From Candidatus Hodarchaeota archaeon (GTDB lineage Archaea; Asgardarchaeota; Heimdallarchaeia; Hodarchaeales; YT1-039), in contig JAEOTF010000112.1 of NCBI GenBank assembly GCA_016840025.1, positions 1 through 36,975 of the forward strand: DNA of 36,975 nucleotides. The letters run 5' to 3'. Numbering within the stretch: position 1 is the stretch's first letter; every line of letters starts with the position of its first letter. Made by a program: the position numbers and the translations under genes. Under the pieces are notes generated by a model. That model was not told where the DNA came from. It ran no database searches and saw only the letters and a program-made list of their open reading frames with translations. Positions 1 to 7,504 of the stretch are shown here, piece by piece.

Positions 1-1082
1 CGAAACTGGCCAATTGGAACTGTTACGTCAAATTCTAAGAAAAGCGTAGGAATATCATTTTCTTCAAAATGTTGTTTCATCATCGGAATATCCAGTTCGT
101 GGGGATCGCAGAATTTTTGTTGAACAAGGATAGCGCCTTCAGCTCCATAGTCTCGCGCAAGTTTTAGTGCATGAGGGATACGGCGACGTTCTTCCCAATC
201 TTTGGTTGGACACGGAGGTCTTTTGATATAGCGATCTGCGATTGCCTCAAGCAGATCGTTACCGTCTTTTTTAACTTCGTTCCAGAAGTAACGGGTGCCT
301 GTACAGTGGTCATCGATCACAAATGTACCGCCGACGGACTCAACCATATTAATGAACTCTATATCATCATCCTCGCTACCTAAAATCATCAAACGTGTTC
401 CAACGTCTCGATCCATGCTCCTTCCTTTGAGATTCTCTAGTAGTTCACGAAGGGCTGCGTTATGTTCTGCTTTATCAACCATTTGGCTGGAAAGAGCGAC
501 ATACATTGCTTCTTCACCTGTTAGGGGAGGATTTTCAGCCTTACGGAGTTCATAGAGCTGTTTCAGCAACCGACGATTTTCGTTGTAGACATCGATTGCG
601 TTCTCCAAAGCACTATCTGTAATCTCTTTACCAGTCCATTCCTCTACAGCGTCCTTAAATAACTCTAATTCAGCTTTTAGAAACGGGAGAGCACGGTGAC
701 TTTGAACTTTATGCGGCATATTGAGATAATAGGCGAAATTATCTTCGGTCGGCACATGTTTTTCCCAACTAGTGTAGGACTGTCGGACATGAAGACATGA
801 TTGAGCGATCATTATTCCGTTCAGGTAATCAAAACGCCCTTTAAGACCTTGGGCTAAGCAATCACGGCAAAAAGGACAGAACATCCCGAAAATATGGGGT
901 TCTGTCACGTCTTGTGGCTCATGACTTCCCAAGATACGGACAGGTAGAACACCTGCTGCATGCAGTAGCTCTTCAGGAACATAGGTACAAAAATAACCTA
1001 AGACCTTTCCATTTGTTTTTTGTTTCCATTCTTTAGCATATTCGTGACGGTTGTCTCGCCAATCTTTAAATTTCTGAAACAT
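1..1082 (-). CDS. bcrC: Class I benzoyl-CoA reductase subunit, BcrC/BzdN-like (partial, 3' end off the window)
   Basis: I translated the minus strand from the ATG at 1082; it stays open for 360 codons to the window edge. The protein belongs to the 2-hydroxyglutaryl-CoA dehydratase D-component family (HgdB/BcrB/BcrC). Visible hallmarks are GYFCTYVPEELLHAAGVLP near residues 29-47, a Cys-rich FCPFCRDC near residue 70, ITDSALENAIDVYNENR in the middle and QQKFCDPHELD towards the end. By recall it aligns best along its length with BcrC of Thauera. Known members are [4Fe-4S]-carrying active-site subunits of ATP-dependent benzoyl-CoA reductase, which reduces benzoyl-CoA to cyclohexa-1,5-diene-1-carbonyl-CoA with reduced ferredoxin. 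The start is supported by AGGAGG ten bases upstream. It lies 60 bp downstream of a GNAT gene in the same orientation. The partner subunits are presumably beyond position 1. Assignment to the C rather than the B subunit is less certain; 2-hydroxyacyl-CoA dehydratase is the alternative, but the neighbours favour benzoyl-CoA. Confidence 0.8.
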   Translation of the reverse strand, partial: MFQKFKDWRDNRHEYAKEWKQKTNGKVLGYFCTYVPEELLHAAGVLPVRILGSHEPQDVTEPHIFGMFCPFCRDCLAQGLKGRFDYLNGIMIAQSCLHVRQSYTSWEKHVPTEDNFAYYLNMPHKVQSHRALPFLKAELELFKDAVEEWTGKEITDSALENAIDVYNENRRLLKQLYELRKAENPPLTGEEAMYVALSSQMVDKAEHNAALRELLENLKGRSMDRDVGTRLMILGSEDDDIEFINMVESVGGTFVIDDHCTGTRYFWNEVKKDGNDLLEAIADRYIKRPPCPTKDWEERRRIPHALKLARDYGAEGAILVQQKFCDPHELDIPMMKQHFEENDIPTLFLEFDVTVPIGQF

Positions 1083-1142
1083 TCACATGATTCCTCCTAT
1101 GTGAGAATTCTAATATTAATTCTTTTCTTCCATAATTTATGA

Positions 1143-1796
1143 TCATAATCCCTTCATTAGGGTAATAAGTCCACTTCTATCCATTCCCAGGGTCTTAAAA
1201 AACTCAAGTAAATCCCCAGAGGTCCAATCGACAGCGGTATGAACCATTTTCACGCCCTTGGATTTGAAATTCTCAAAGAGTGTTTCGCCGAGTTTTTTCC
1301 CTATTCCTTTGCCTCGATGGACAGGATCTACTCCTAAAATTTCAATCCATCCTGCTTTTTCAATTCCAAAGAGCCAAGGATGGATTGTCCCGATCATAAA
1401 GCCTATAACTTCACCCTCATCCTCGGCAACAAGGCAAATGCTTTCGGGTTTGCCAAGATAATATTGCATCTCAGATTTCCAAATCTCAGGGCGGTATTCC
1501 TCTGAGATATCCCTATCAATATTAGCTAAAAATTCGATATCAGTGTCTACCATTTTCCGAATAGTGAATGAATTGTTAGGTAAACTCTCCTTTACGGGCT
1601 CTGATGAGAAAATATCTACTTTGTGATTTTTATCTTTTTCATTTTTTGAAACACGAATAATTTTCACTTGAGTACCGATCCAACTCTTTGGGAGATAGAC
1701 ACGGCCACTTTTACCGCTTTGTTTTACCTCACGTACCAACATCTCATAGCCTTGGAACCTGAATTCCGTTTTTTGATCTATACTTATCTCAACCAA
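1143..1796 (-). CDS. GNAT acetyltransferase with N-terminal DUF2080/AbrB-like domain
   Basis: This 217-residue protein has two parts. Residues about 14-50 (FQGYEMLVREVKQSGKSGRV, then YLPKSWIG and VKII) resemble the small DUF2080 'SGRVYLPKxWxGK' proteins of archaea, which have an AbrB-like look. Residues about 75-217 are a GNAT fold with the acetyl-CoA loop VDPVHRGKGIGKKLGE. The start used is TTG at 1796, with GGTGAT just upstream; an ATG at 1742 is possible but would cut into the N-terminal domain. It precedes the benzoyl-CoA reductase gene by 60 bp and is probably the first gene of that operon. A second, related GNAT (7505-7963) heads the hydratase operon. The substrate is unknown. Candidates are a lysine on a pathway enzyme, or a small aromatic amine as for BadL of Rhodopseudomonas (analogy only). 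Confidence 0.75.
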   Translation of the reverse strand: MVEISIDQKTEFRFQGYEMLVREVKQSGKSGRVYLPKSWIGTQVKIIRVSKNEKDKNHKVDIFSSEPVKESLPNNSFTIRKMVDTDIEFLANIDRDISEEYRPEIWKSEMQYYLGKPESICLVAEDEGEVIGFMIGTIHPWLFGIEKAGWIEILGVDPVHRGKGIGKKLGETLFENFKSKGVKMVHTAVDWTSGDLLEFFKTLGMDRSGLITLMKGL

Positions 1797-2340
1797 AAGA
1801 AATCACCAATTTAAAATCTCAATAGCCTTGATCATGAGAATTTGTACGTTTTCAGTGCCATTTGTCCTTTATGGCTGAAGGAAAATTTATAGTAGCTTAT
1901 TTGTAGCTACTGGTTTAAAACTTATCTAACATAACCATGAGAAAAATATCTTTCTAATACGCTCAATAAATGCTAAGAACCGCCAACAAGATTTAATGTT
2001 GAGCTAAACAGTAGAATTTCCCACTTTAGAATCTTAAATTCCGCATTAAAATCCTTAACCACCCTTAAAAAGCCATTACAAAAGAATTCGGTTTTTGTTG
2101 AGCCATTCTTTCTTCTTCCTACTCAATGATTACAAGAAGGATTTCTGCAATAGAATGTTTAACCACTATTTTGGTTTGTAGAAAGCATATTTCTTTTTTG
2201 ATATTCATATTTAGTAATAATTTTAACCCCATTAGGTCATTATGAGTCGTAGAAATGAGCTCTGTTTTATTGTAAGCGAATATTTATTTTGTTTCATTGT
2301 AAGAGGAATATTAGGTGACCTTGAAAAGGTGACATATATC
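1797..2340. other. Divergent intergenic region between the reductase operon and the exported-protein gene
   Basis: No credible coding sequence is seen in these 544 bp. The left part holds a dyad and TATA-like element for the minus-strand operon (entered separately). The right part is AT-rich and should hold the promoter of the exported protein that starts at 2341. An open frame running into that gene from 2242 lacks the features of a start and precedes the signal peptide. Confidence 0.6.
1881..1911 (-). promoter_or_regulatory. Putative promoter with overlapping operator dyad of the GNAT-bcrC operon
   Basis: On the minus strand a TATA-like box TATAAATTTTC occupies 1891-1881, about 85 bp before the TTG start at 1796. 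Directly upstream and abutting it is a perfect inverted repeat: arm AGTAGCT (1891-1897), 7-bp spacer, arm AGCTACT (1905-1911). The dyad therefore covers the place where the BRE and the TATA upstream edge would be, a typical spot for an archaeal repressor or activator. The dyad is seen directly; promoter function and the cognate regulator are inferred. I found no second copy in the window's other intergenic regions. Confidence 0.45.
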
Positions 2341-3366
2341 ATGAGAATGAAAAGACAAATGTTATGGCTAACACCCCTCTTGGTGTTGATTCTCCTATCT
2401 TCGGGTAATTTCGCGTCATCATCCGCCCTTAGTGAAGATACTAGTAATGGAGAGGGCGATATGGGCAATGGTGATGGTAATAATAGTCCTATTGTAGTTA
2501 ATGGTACTTTGGCGGGTAACGGAACACAAACAGGGATAGACATGGACAAGGACAAAAAGAAAGTTAGCATTGAAAGTGACACATTAATGGTGATGATCAA
2601 CGCTGGCGGAGAAGTTCCAATTTATCAATTCTGGTCTATTGATGACAATGATACAAAGTACCATGTGAGGTTTCAAAAGATCCAGGAATTCAGCGACGAT
2701 AATAACAATGGTCTCTATGAGAATAATGAAACAGTAGGGCAACGAACTTTGTCCTTGCAGAGTGTTGGATGGATCCTTTCGGACGCAATAGTAGATGACG
2801 ACCAAATAACTTTCAATTTTACCAGTGAAACTATCCAACAAGCCCAGTTCAGCGGGTTTCAAATGAAGATAGTTAATCATATTGACTTGGAAAACGCTAC
2901 ATCTCTGAAATTTGATATCTATATGTCTGGATGGCCTTTTGTGTCCACCGATAATATGCTTTCACTTCGTTGGGATCTTACGTGGACTAATGAAGAGATT
3001 GATTATGAAACTTCAACAGATGGGATATATCTCAAGCAAGATGATGAGACTCTAGCACATTTCACCTATGAGTCTGAGGTAATGATTGGAGAAACAAGTG
3101 ATATAGTTACAGCATCATATCTCTACAATGAGTCAAAAACAGTGCAAAACTACTTCAACTACCCCAATTTCAATGACACAGAACTCGTTCATGACCCTGA
3201 AATCGGGATAGATGGCATTATCTCCTCCGATGATGAGTCTTCGGATATAGTGACTATTTTGAGGGATGTGTTCCCTCACATATCTAAAGATGGGTTCATC
3301 ATCACGACAGCAATTGCGGCGTTTCTTCTTGTAGGGCTCTTTGCGTGGCGTAAACGTAAACTCTAA
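2341..3366 (+). CDS. Exported, C-terminally membrane-anchored protein with many N-glycosylation sequons
   Basis: The family is not recognised. The ATG at 2341 is chosen because it starts a clean signal peptide (MRMKRQMLWLTPLLVLILLSS) and follows AAGGTGA; an upstream in-frame ATG at 2242 would add 33 residues before the signal. The 341-residue product has a low-complexity Gly/Asn/Asp stretch after the signal and a beta-rich ectodomain with acidic, Asn-rich turns. At least eight N-x-S/T sequons are present. It ends in one membrane helix (about residues 316-335, IITTAIAAFLLVGLFAW) and the basic tail RKRKL. This is the layout of an archaeal surface protein anchored by its C-terminus. It stands alone between the reductase operon and the AOR operon; a link to aromatic metabolism (for example ligand capture) is not supported by the sequence. 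Confidence 0.7.
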   Translation: MRMKRQMLWLTPLLVLILLSSGNFASSSALSEDTSNGEGDMGNGDGNNSPIVVNGTLAGNGTQTGIDMDKDKKKVSIESDTLMVMINAGGEVPIYQFWSIDDNDTKYHVRFQKIQEFSDDNNNGLYENNETVGQRTLSLQSVGWILSDAIVDDDQITFNFTSETIQQAQFSGFQMKIVNHIDLENATSLKFDIYMSGWPFVSTDNMLSLRWDLTWTNEEIDYETSTDGIYLKQDDETLAHFTYESEVMIGETSDIVTASYLYNESKTVQNYFNYPNFNDTELVHDPEIGIDGIISSDDESSDIVTILRDVFPHISKDGFIITTAIAAFLLVGLFAWRKRKL

Positions 3367-3370
3367 GAAT

Positions 3371-3405
3371 TCCTTTCCTTTCTTTTCTTTTTTCTTACCT
3401 TTTTT
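3371..3405 (+). terminator. Pyrimidine/T-rich transcription terminator
   Basis: Immediately after the stop of the exported-protein gene lies a 35-bp tract made almost only of T and C, with T-runs of 3 to 6. Oligo-T tracts on the coding strand are the usual archaeal intrinsic terminator. It also separates the gene from the convergent ferredoxin gene ending at 3460. Confidence 0.6.
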
Positions 3406-3459
3406 AGAATGAACGCTACATAAATTAAAAGAATTCATAAAATTTCAAATGATTTGAGT

Positions 3460-3873
3460 TTAAGGTCGTTCTGCAAAAACTAAAGCATCAGTAGGGCACG
3501 TAGATACACAGAGGGGGTCTTTACTAATAGTTCGGCATTGATCACACTGAATTGCTTTTTTATTTAGAGTATCCATGGTTATCGCGCCAAATGGACATAC
3601 CATTATGCACGAGTAGCATCCAACACAACGTTCGAGGTCGTTAAAGACAATATTCGTCTCGGGGTCTCTTTGAAGCGAGCCAGTTATGCAAGCGTCGATA
3701 CACGGAGCGTCATCACATTGTCGACAGATTGACTGCCACTCATAGCCTTCAAAGGGATCTCTATGAATCCTAATAGCTGCTGCTTTAGGGTTAGCTGTGC
3801 CAGTACGGCCTATCGAGCACGCTGTCGAACAAATCAAACATCCAGTGCAAAGTTCAGGTCTAGCGTAAATCAT
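3460..3873 (-). CDS. aorA: Four-cluster ferredoxin subunit of aldehyde oxidoreductase (AorA-like)
   Basis: The small protein (137 residues from the ATG at 3873) contains 16 cysteines in four groups: CTGCLICSTAC, CRQCDDAPCIDAC, CVGCYSCIMVC and CDQCRTISKDPLCVSTC. This is the pattern for four [4Fe-4S] clusters seen in HycB/NrfC-type electron-transfer subunits and in AorA of the Aromatoleum aldehyde oxidoreductase. It follows the tungsten subunit gene by about 20 bp as the last gene of a three-gene operon. Its likely job is to wire the tungsten site to the FAD subunit or to an external ferredoxin. The start is uncertain: in-frame TTG codons at 3888 and 3879 also lie near the TAGGAG that overlaps the upstream stop codon. 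Confidence 0.8.
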   Translation of the reverse strand: MIYARPELCTGCLICSTACSIGRTGTANPKAAAIRIHRDPFEGYEWQSICRQCDDAPCIDACITGSLQRDPETNIVFNDLERCVGCYSCIMVCPFGAITMDTLNKKAIQCDQCRTISKDPLCVSTCPTDALVFAERP

Positions 3874-3891
3874 CTTCAATTTGATCAACTC

Positions 3892-5721
3892 CTAGGATGA
3901 ATCGCTCTCCGAGCTTGGAATACCATTTTGATCCCATCCACGTAATTGATAATACCGACTGAGCATTTCATCGAACTTTTTTCTATCTATGTGATGACCT
4001 TGGGCTAGTTTAGGCCTGAGAGGCATTGGATCATCAAAATAGCGTTTTGGCACACAATCATCCTTTCGTGAGATTCCCAGGCGTACATTGATCTGTCTTT
4101 CGGTCTGAACAATTCGTTTCCCAACTCCACGAAGCTCTTCTTCTGAGATATCCAAACCAGTTGCTAATTTGATAAGGTCCTTGAAATGCTCATATTTCAG
4201 TAGTTTTGGGCTATTGAACCCATGACACACGAATTTACAAATACCAAGACTATCTATCACTGCATAAATGTCCTCGTGGAAGGCAACTAAATGTTCTTTT
4301 GTCTTATAACTGGTTGGATCAGGATCAACAGGCACTTGATAGATTTCTTGACGTAACTCTTCGGGGATTCCCAGAATATCAAGAGTTGGTCTACTTCGGA
4401 GGTGATCCGCACCCCTGGAAGAAGTCGCAATCCCTAGAGCAAAGCTTTTAATGTACCGACAGTCATGAGGATCCGACTGTGGTAGCCCTTTCACTGCAAT
4501 CAGGAAGTCTTCAGAGCCAGCGCCAAATGTCTTTGCTGCTTTTGTGCTATCCGCTAAAATATTGCCAAAACCCCTGCGTTTAGAGATATCAATGATAAGA
4601 CCTCTGGCAAGCTCAAAATTATCGAATTCTAAAGGTCGTCCTGTCAATTCCTCGGTAATTATGCCCTTTTCATATAGTTCTATAGCCCAAGAAAGTATTG
4701 TTCCAGTGGATGAAACATCAAGTCCGAGGTCATTACACAGGTTATTCAACTGGATCACCTTATCGGGGTCGGCAATACCTATATTAGCGCCAAGAAGCAC
4801 AATAGTAGTATATTCGGGTCCTTCTCCTCCTTGAACGTTCCGATGGCGACAGTGGACAGGGCAGGCATAACACGACAGCATCTTTGAGACATGATGATGG
4901 ATTTCCTCGGCATCTAAACTATCTTCAAAGGCATTAAGTTGTGCGTTTTTGGTCCGTATTGCGCCAAGGTAATTACTAACTTCATATAGGAGTGGTGTTC
5001 CAACACGTCCTAGGACTTGAATAATTTTTGAGTTACCAAGATATTCGTTTAGCTCTTGAACCTTTTCAACAAACTTTAATGGTTCTTTAATTGGCACACC
5101 TTGTGTTCCATGAGCAACGATAGCTTTTAACTGTTTTGAACCCATTACTGCGCCTGTACCACACCTACCACCCGCATTTTTGACTCCATTACGAATACAG
5201 GCAAATCTAACAAGATTTTCACCTGCCTCGCCGATACAAAGGGTTTCAACATCTTTTCCAAGCTCTTTACGAAAACGTAGCTGAGTCTCATTGGTGTTAT
5301 AACCCCAAAACGCATCGGCATCTCGAATTTCCACGTTGCTGTCTTCCGCGTAGAGATAAGTGGGTTTATCAGCCCTTCCTGTAACGACAATTCGATCAAT
5401 CCCAGCGTAACGTAGTTCAGGAGCAATGAATCCGCCTATATTGGTGTCTCCAAGGATATTTGATTCCGGTGAGCGACAGGTGACGTTCATACGACCCGAA
5501 TTAGGCGCACCAGTCCCTGTAAGCAGTCCACACCCAAAAATTATTGGACTACTTGGATCAAAAGGATCAATTTGAGGGTCAAGTAGATCCTTTAAATAAT
5601 ACATATTTAATCCTCTTCCGCCAAGAAAAGTCTTTACTGCATCTTTTGGGGTTTTTCTCAGTTTCACAGTTCTTTCAGAGAGATCTACAAAAGCTACGTT
5701 ACTGCGAGTATAATCATTCAT
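3892..5721 (-). CDS. aorB: Tungsten-dependent aldehyde:ferredoxin oxidoreductase large subunit (AorB-like)
   Basis: The 609-residue product has the usual length and motifs of the AOR family. The N-terminal pterin-binding part has FLGGRGLN and GCGLLTGTGAPNSGR. The [4Fe-4S] ligands are Cys284, Cys287 and Cys291 (CYACPVHC), with a C-terminal Cys499 (or 495) matching the fourth ligand of the Pyrococcus enzyme. A DLGLD motif and the HDCRYIKSFALGIATSSRGADHLRS region line the bis-pyranopterin tungsten site. The start is the ATG at 5721, overlapping the upstream stop codon as ATGA and preceded by AAAGGAGG at ideal spacing. Family members oxidise aldehydes to acids, or reduce acids with low-potential electrons. 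The ferredoxin and FAD partners point to the AorABC type, which accepts benzaldehyde and phenylacetaldehyde in Aromatoleum. BamB of class II benzoyl-CoA reductase is a distant relative and a less likely reading, since a class I reductase gene is nearby. Confidence 0.87.
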   Translation of the reverse strand: MNDYTRSNVAFVDLSERTVKLRKTPKDAVKTFLGGRGLNMYYLKDLLDPQIDPFDPSSPIIFGCGLLTGTGAPNSGRMNVTCRSPESNILGDTNIGGFIAPELRYAGIDRIVVTGRADKPTYLYAEDSNVEIRDADAFWGYNTNETQLRFRKELGKDVETLCIGEAGENLVRFACIRNGVKNAGGRCGTGAVMGSKQLKAIVAHGTQGVPIKEPLKFVEKVQELNEYLGNSKIIQVLGRVGTPLLYEVSNYLGAIRTKNAQLNAFEDSLDAEEIHHHVSKMLSCYACPVHCRHRNVQGGEGPEYTTIVLLGANIGIADPDKVIQLNNLCNDLGLDVSSTGTILSWAIELYEKGIITEELTGRPLEFDNFELARGLIIDISKRRGFGNILADSTKAAKTFGAGSEDFLIAVKGLPQSDPHDCRYIKSFALGIATSSRGADHLRSRPTLDILGIPEELRQEIYQVPVDPDPTSYKTKEHLVAFHEDIYAVIDSLGICKFVCHGFNSPKLLKYEHFKDLIKLATGLDISEEELRGVGKRIVQTERQINVRLGISRKDDCVPKRYFDDPMPLRPKLAQGHHIDRKKFDEMLSRYYQLRGWDQNGIPSSESDSS

Positions 5722-7064
5722 GATGATTCCTCCTTTGAACCTGGAATTTTGGCACGATCCTTCCGCCAAGGCTCCTCACGCCCAATGGTCTCTTTCCATT
5801 GGATTTCTCCTTCCATATCGTCTTTCATCATATTCTTGCGGAATTTCTCGAATTTAATGCTTCTTTCTAACAAATCCTGAGGACTAGGGAGATTAATCTT
5901 GTTTCGAATCAGATGAGTAATAATCCCAGCTTGGTCAATGTCACCAACTAAAACTGCGCCAATAGGTCTTGTATCCAACATAATCAGCTTACGATAGATC
6001 GACATATCCCGATTGAAGACAGATATTTCTTCATGTTGAGGGGTAGGCTTGCTAAGCTCGCCAATTGAAACGAATGGAATTCCAAAATATCGCATGGCAG
6101 TCATCGAAAGCCCGCCCTGATATGGAATCTGCTGCCCTGCAAGATTCGCACCAACTATTCGTCCTTGTTCGCTGGCGTTAGGAAGATTAGCCATAACACT
6201 ATTTTTATCTTGAATAATGTCATATGGTTGAGCCACATCACCTGCAGCGTAGATATTTGGTAAAGAACTCTCCAAGTACTCGTTAACGATTATTCCCTGA
6301 TCTATTTTCAGGGCAGAATCCCGCAGAAAGTCAACATTAGGACGGATGCCTGTAGCAGCAACGACTATTTGACAAGGGATTATCGTCTCATCATCAAGAC
6401 GTACACTTGCAACTTCTCCTGTGGTTGACCCTTCTCTGATTTCTGTGACTTTTCTATTGAGATAGAGGTCAATTCCGCTTTGTATCATTCTATCTTGGAT
6501 TACCTCTGAACCTGAATTATCCAAACAAGCCATTAGAACACGATCAAGCATTTCAACTACAGAAACCCGAATACCAAGGTTATAGAGGGCATAAATTGCA
6601 CTCATACCAACGAGGCCAGCGCCTATTACCACAGCTTGTTTAACACTGGTCATTCTCCGTGCAATGGATTGAGCATCCTCGATAGTCCAAAATGTGTGTA
6701 CACCTGTAAGGTTAATTCCTGAAATCGGTGGAATAAGAGGTTTAGAGCCAGTAGCAATAAGTAAGCGGTCAAAAGTGATTTTGTGATTTTGGTTCGTGAG
6801 GAGTTCACGCCGATCTGTTGATAATTCTACAACTTCGACTCCTTTGAGAAGTTCAACGTTATTTTCATTGTAAAAATCCGATGAAACGTACATAATCTCT
6901 TCATATGACTTTTCTTTGTATAGATATTCTGCGATCAAAGGACGAGAGTATGCATAATGTTTTTCCTTTGATATAACCGTAAGACGGCTATCTTTGTCAT
7001 AATGTCTGAATGATTTAACAGCCTCAATCGCAGCTTTAGAATTTCCAATAATTACTACATCCAA
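5718..7064 (-). CDS. aorC: FAD/NAD(P)-dependent oxidoreductase subunit (AorC-like)
   Basis: This 448-residue flavoprotein is of the pyridine nucleotide-disulfide oxidoreductase class. The N-terminal FAD motif is VVIIGNSKAAIEAV (GxSxAA rather than GxGxxG, as in several NirB/AorC-like proteins). ATGSKP follows, then a second Rossmann motif VVIGAGLVGMSAIYAL for NAD(P) near residues 144-160, ATGIRPN and the flavin-closing YAAGDVA near residue 295. There are no redox-active CxxxxC cysteines. The start is TTG (7064), with AGGA about ten bases upstream; no in-frame ATG precedes the FAD motif. It is the first gene of the operon and overlaps the tungsten subunit gene by 4 bp. The expected role is NAD(P)+ reduction with electrons from aldehyde oxidation, or the reverse. 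A free-standing NADH oxidase or ferredoxin reductase is the alternative. Confidence 0.8.
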   Translation of the reverse strand: MDVVIIGNSKAAIEAVKSFRHYDKDSRLTVISKEKHYAYSRPLIAEYLYKEKSYEEIMYVSSDFYNENNVELLKGVEVVELSTDRRELLTNQNHKITFDRLLIATGSKPLIPPISGINLTGVHTFWTIEDAQSIARRMTSVKQAVVIGAGLVGMSAIYALYNLGIRVSVVEMLDRVLMACLDNSGSEVIQDRMIQSGIDLYLNRKVTEIREGSTTGEVASVRLDDETIIPCQIVVAATGIRPNVDFLRDSALKIDQGIIVNEYLESSLPNIYAAGDVAQPYDIIQDKNSVMANLPNASEQGRIVGANLAGQQIPYQGGLSMTAMRYFGIPFVSIGELSKPTPQHEEISVFNRDMSIYRKLIMLDTRPIGAVLVGDIDQAGIITHLIRNKINLPSPQDLLERSIKFEKFRKNMMKDDMEGEIQWKETIGREEPWRKDRAKIPGSKEESS

Positions 7065-7504
7065 ACTGCATCATTCCTAGGGACTTTCAAGAAGCGATGG
7101 TACAAAAATATCTGGAATTTGGAATAAGGAAGCTAATTGAGAATAAAAATCTTGAGCAAAATATCGAAATAAGAGAATTCTCTTCCAAAAAAGCGAATTA
7201 TTGGTGTTTTGTTCATTAAAATCGAGAATAAGGATAGACGCTCCTTTAAAATCCGTGTTAAATTATTAACAGATTTATTTCTAGGCTTTTTAGCATTATT
7301 CAAACTGTTAAGCTTTAATAGGTTTTTCTAATATTTCCAAAAATCATTCTAAGAAACTAGAACTCAAAAATAGGGAAGTGATGCTAAATAAATATCATGG
7401 AAAATAATATCTATTCAGAGTGGATTTTGCTTTCATCTGCATAATTATGCCTAAAATCGGCAATAGAATGAAGAATAGATTTCATAATGAGAAGGAAGAA
7501 GGAT
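7065..7504. other. Divergent promoter region between the AOR operon and the GNAT-hydratase operon
   Basis: The 440 bp hold no credible gene. They are AT-rich and must contain the promoters of two divergent operons. A 14-bp perfect palindrome at 7171-7184 is the only strong symmetric element I see (separate entry). A GAAGGAAGAAGG stretch at 7491-7502 provides the ribosome site for the ATG at 7505. Confidence 0.6.
7171..7184. promoter_or_regulatory. 14-bp perfect palindrome, putative operator
   Basis: AAGAGAATTCTCTT reads the same on both strands. It lies 107 bp before the TTG start of the FAD subunit and about 320 bp before the divergent GNAT gene, within the shared control region. A dimeric regulator could bind it; this is inference, and an AT-rich palindrome of this size can arise by chance. 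Confidence 0.3.

Noticed and set aside
1..1082. Plus-strand open frames at 171-383 and 295-555
   Set aside because: They are shadows of the minus-strand reductase gene, which is open over the entire stretch and has clear family motifs.
3460..5721. Class II benzoyl-CoA reductase BamBC
   Set aside because: The AOR-family subunit plus ferredoxin could suggest BamBC, but the four-cluster ferredoxin and the FAD partner fit AorABC, and a class I reductase subunit is encoded at 1-1082.
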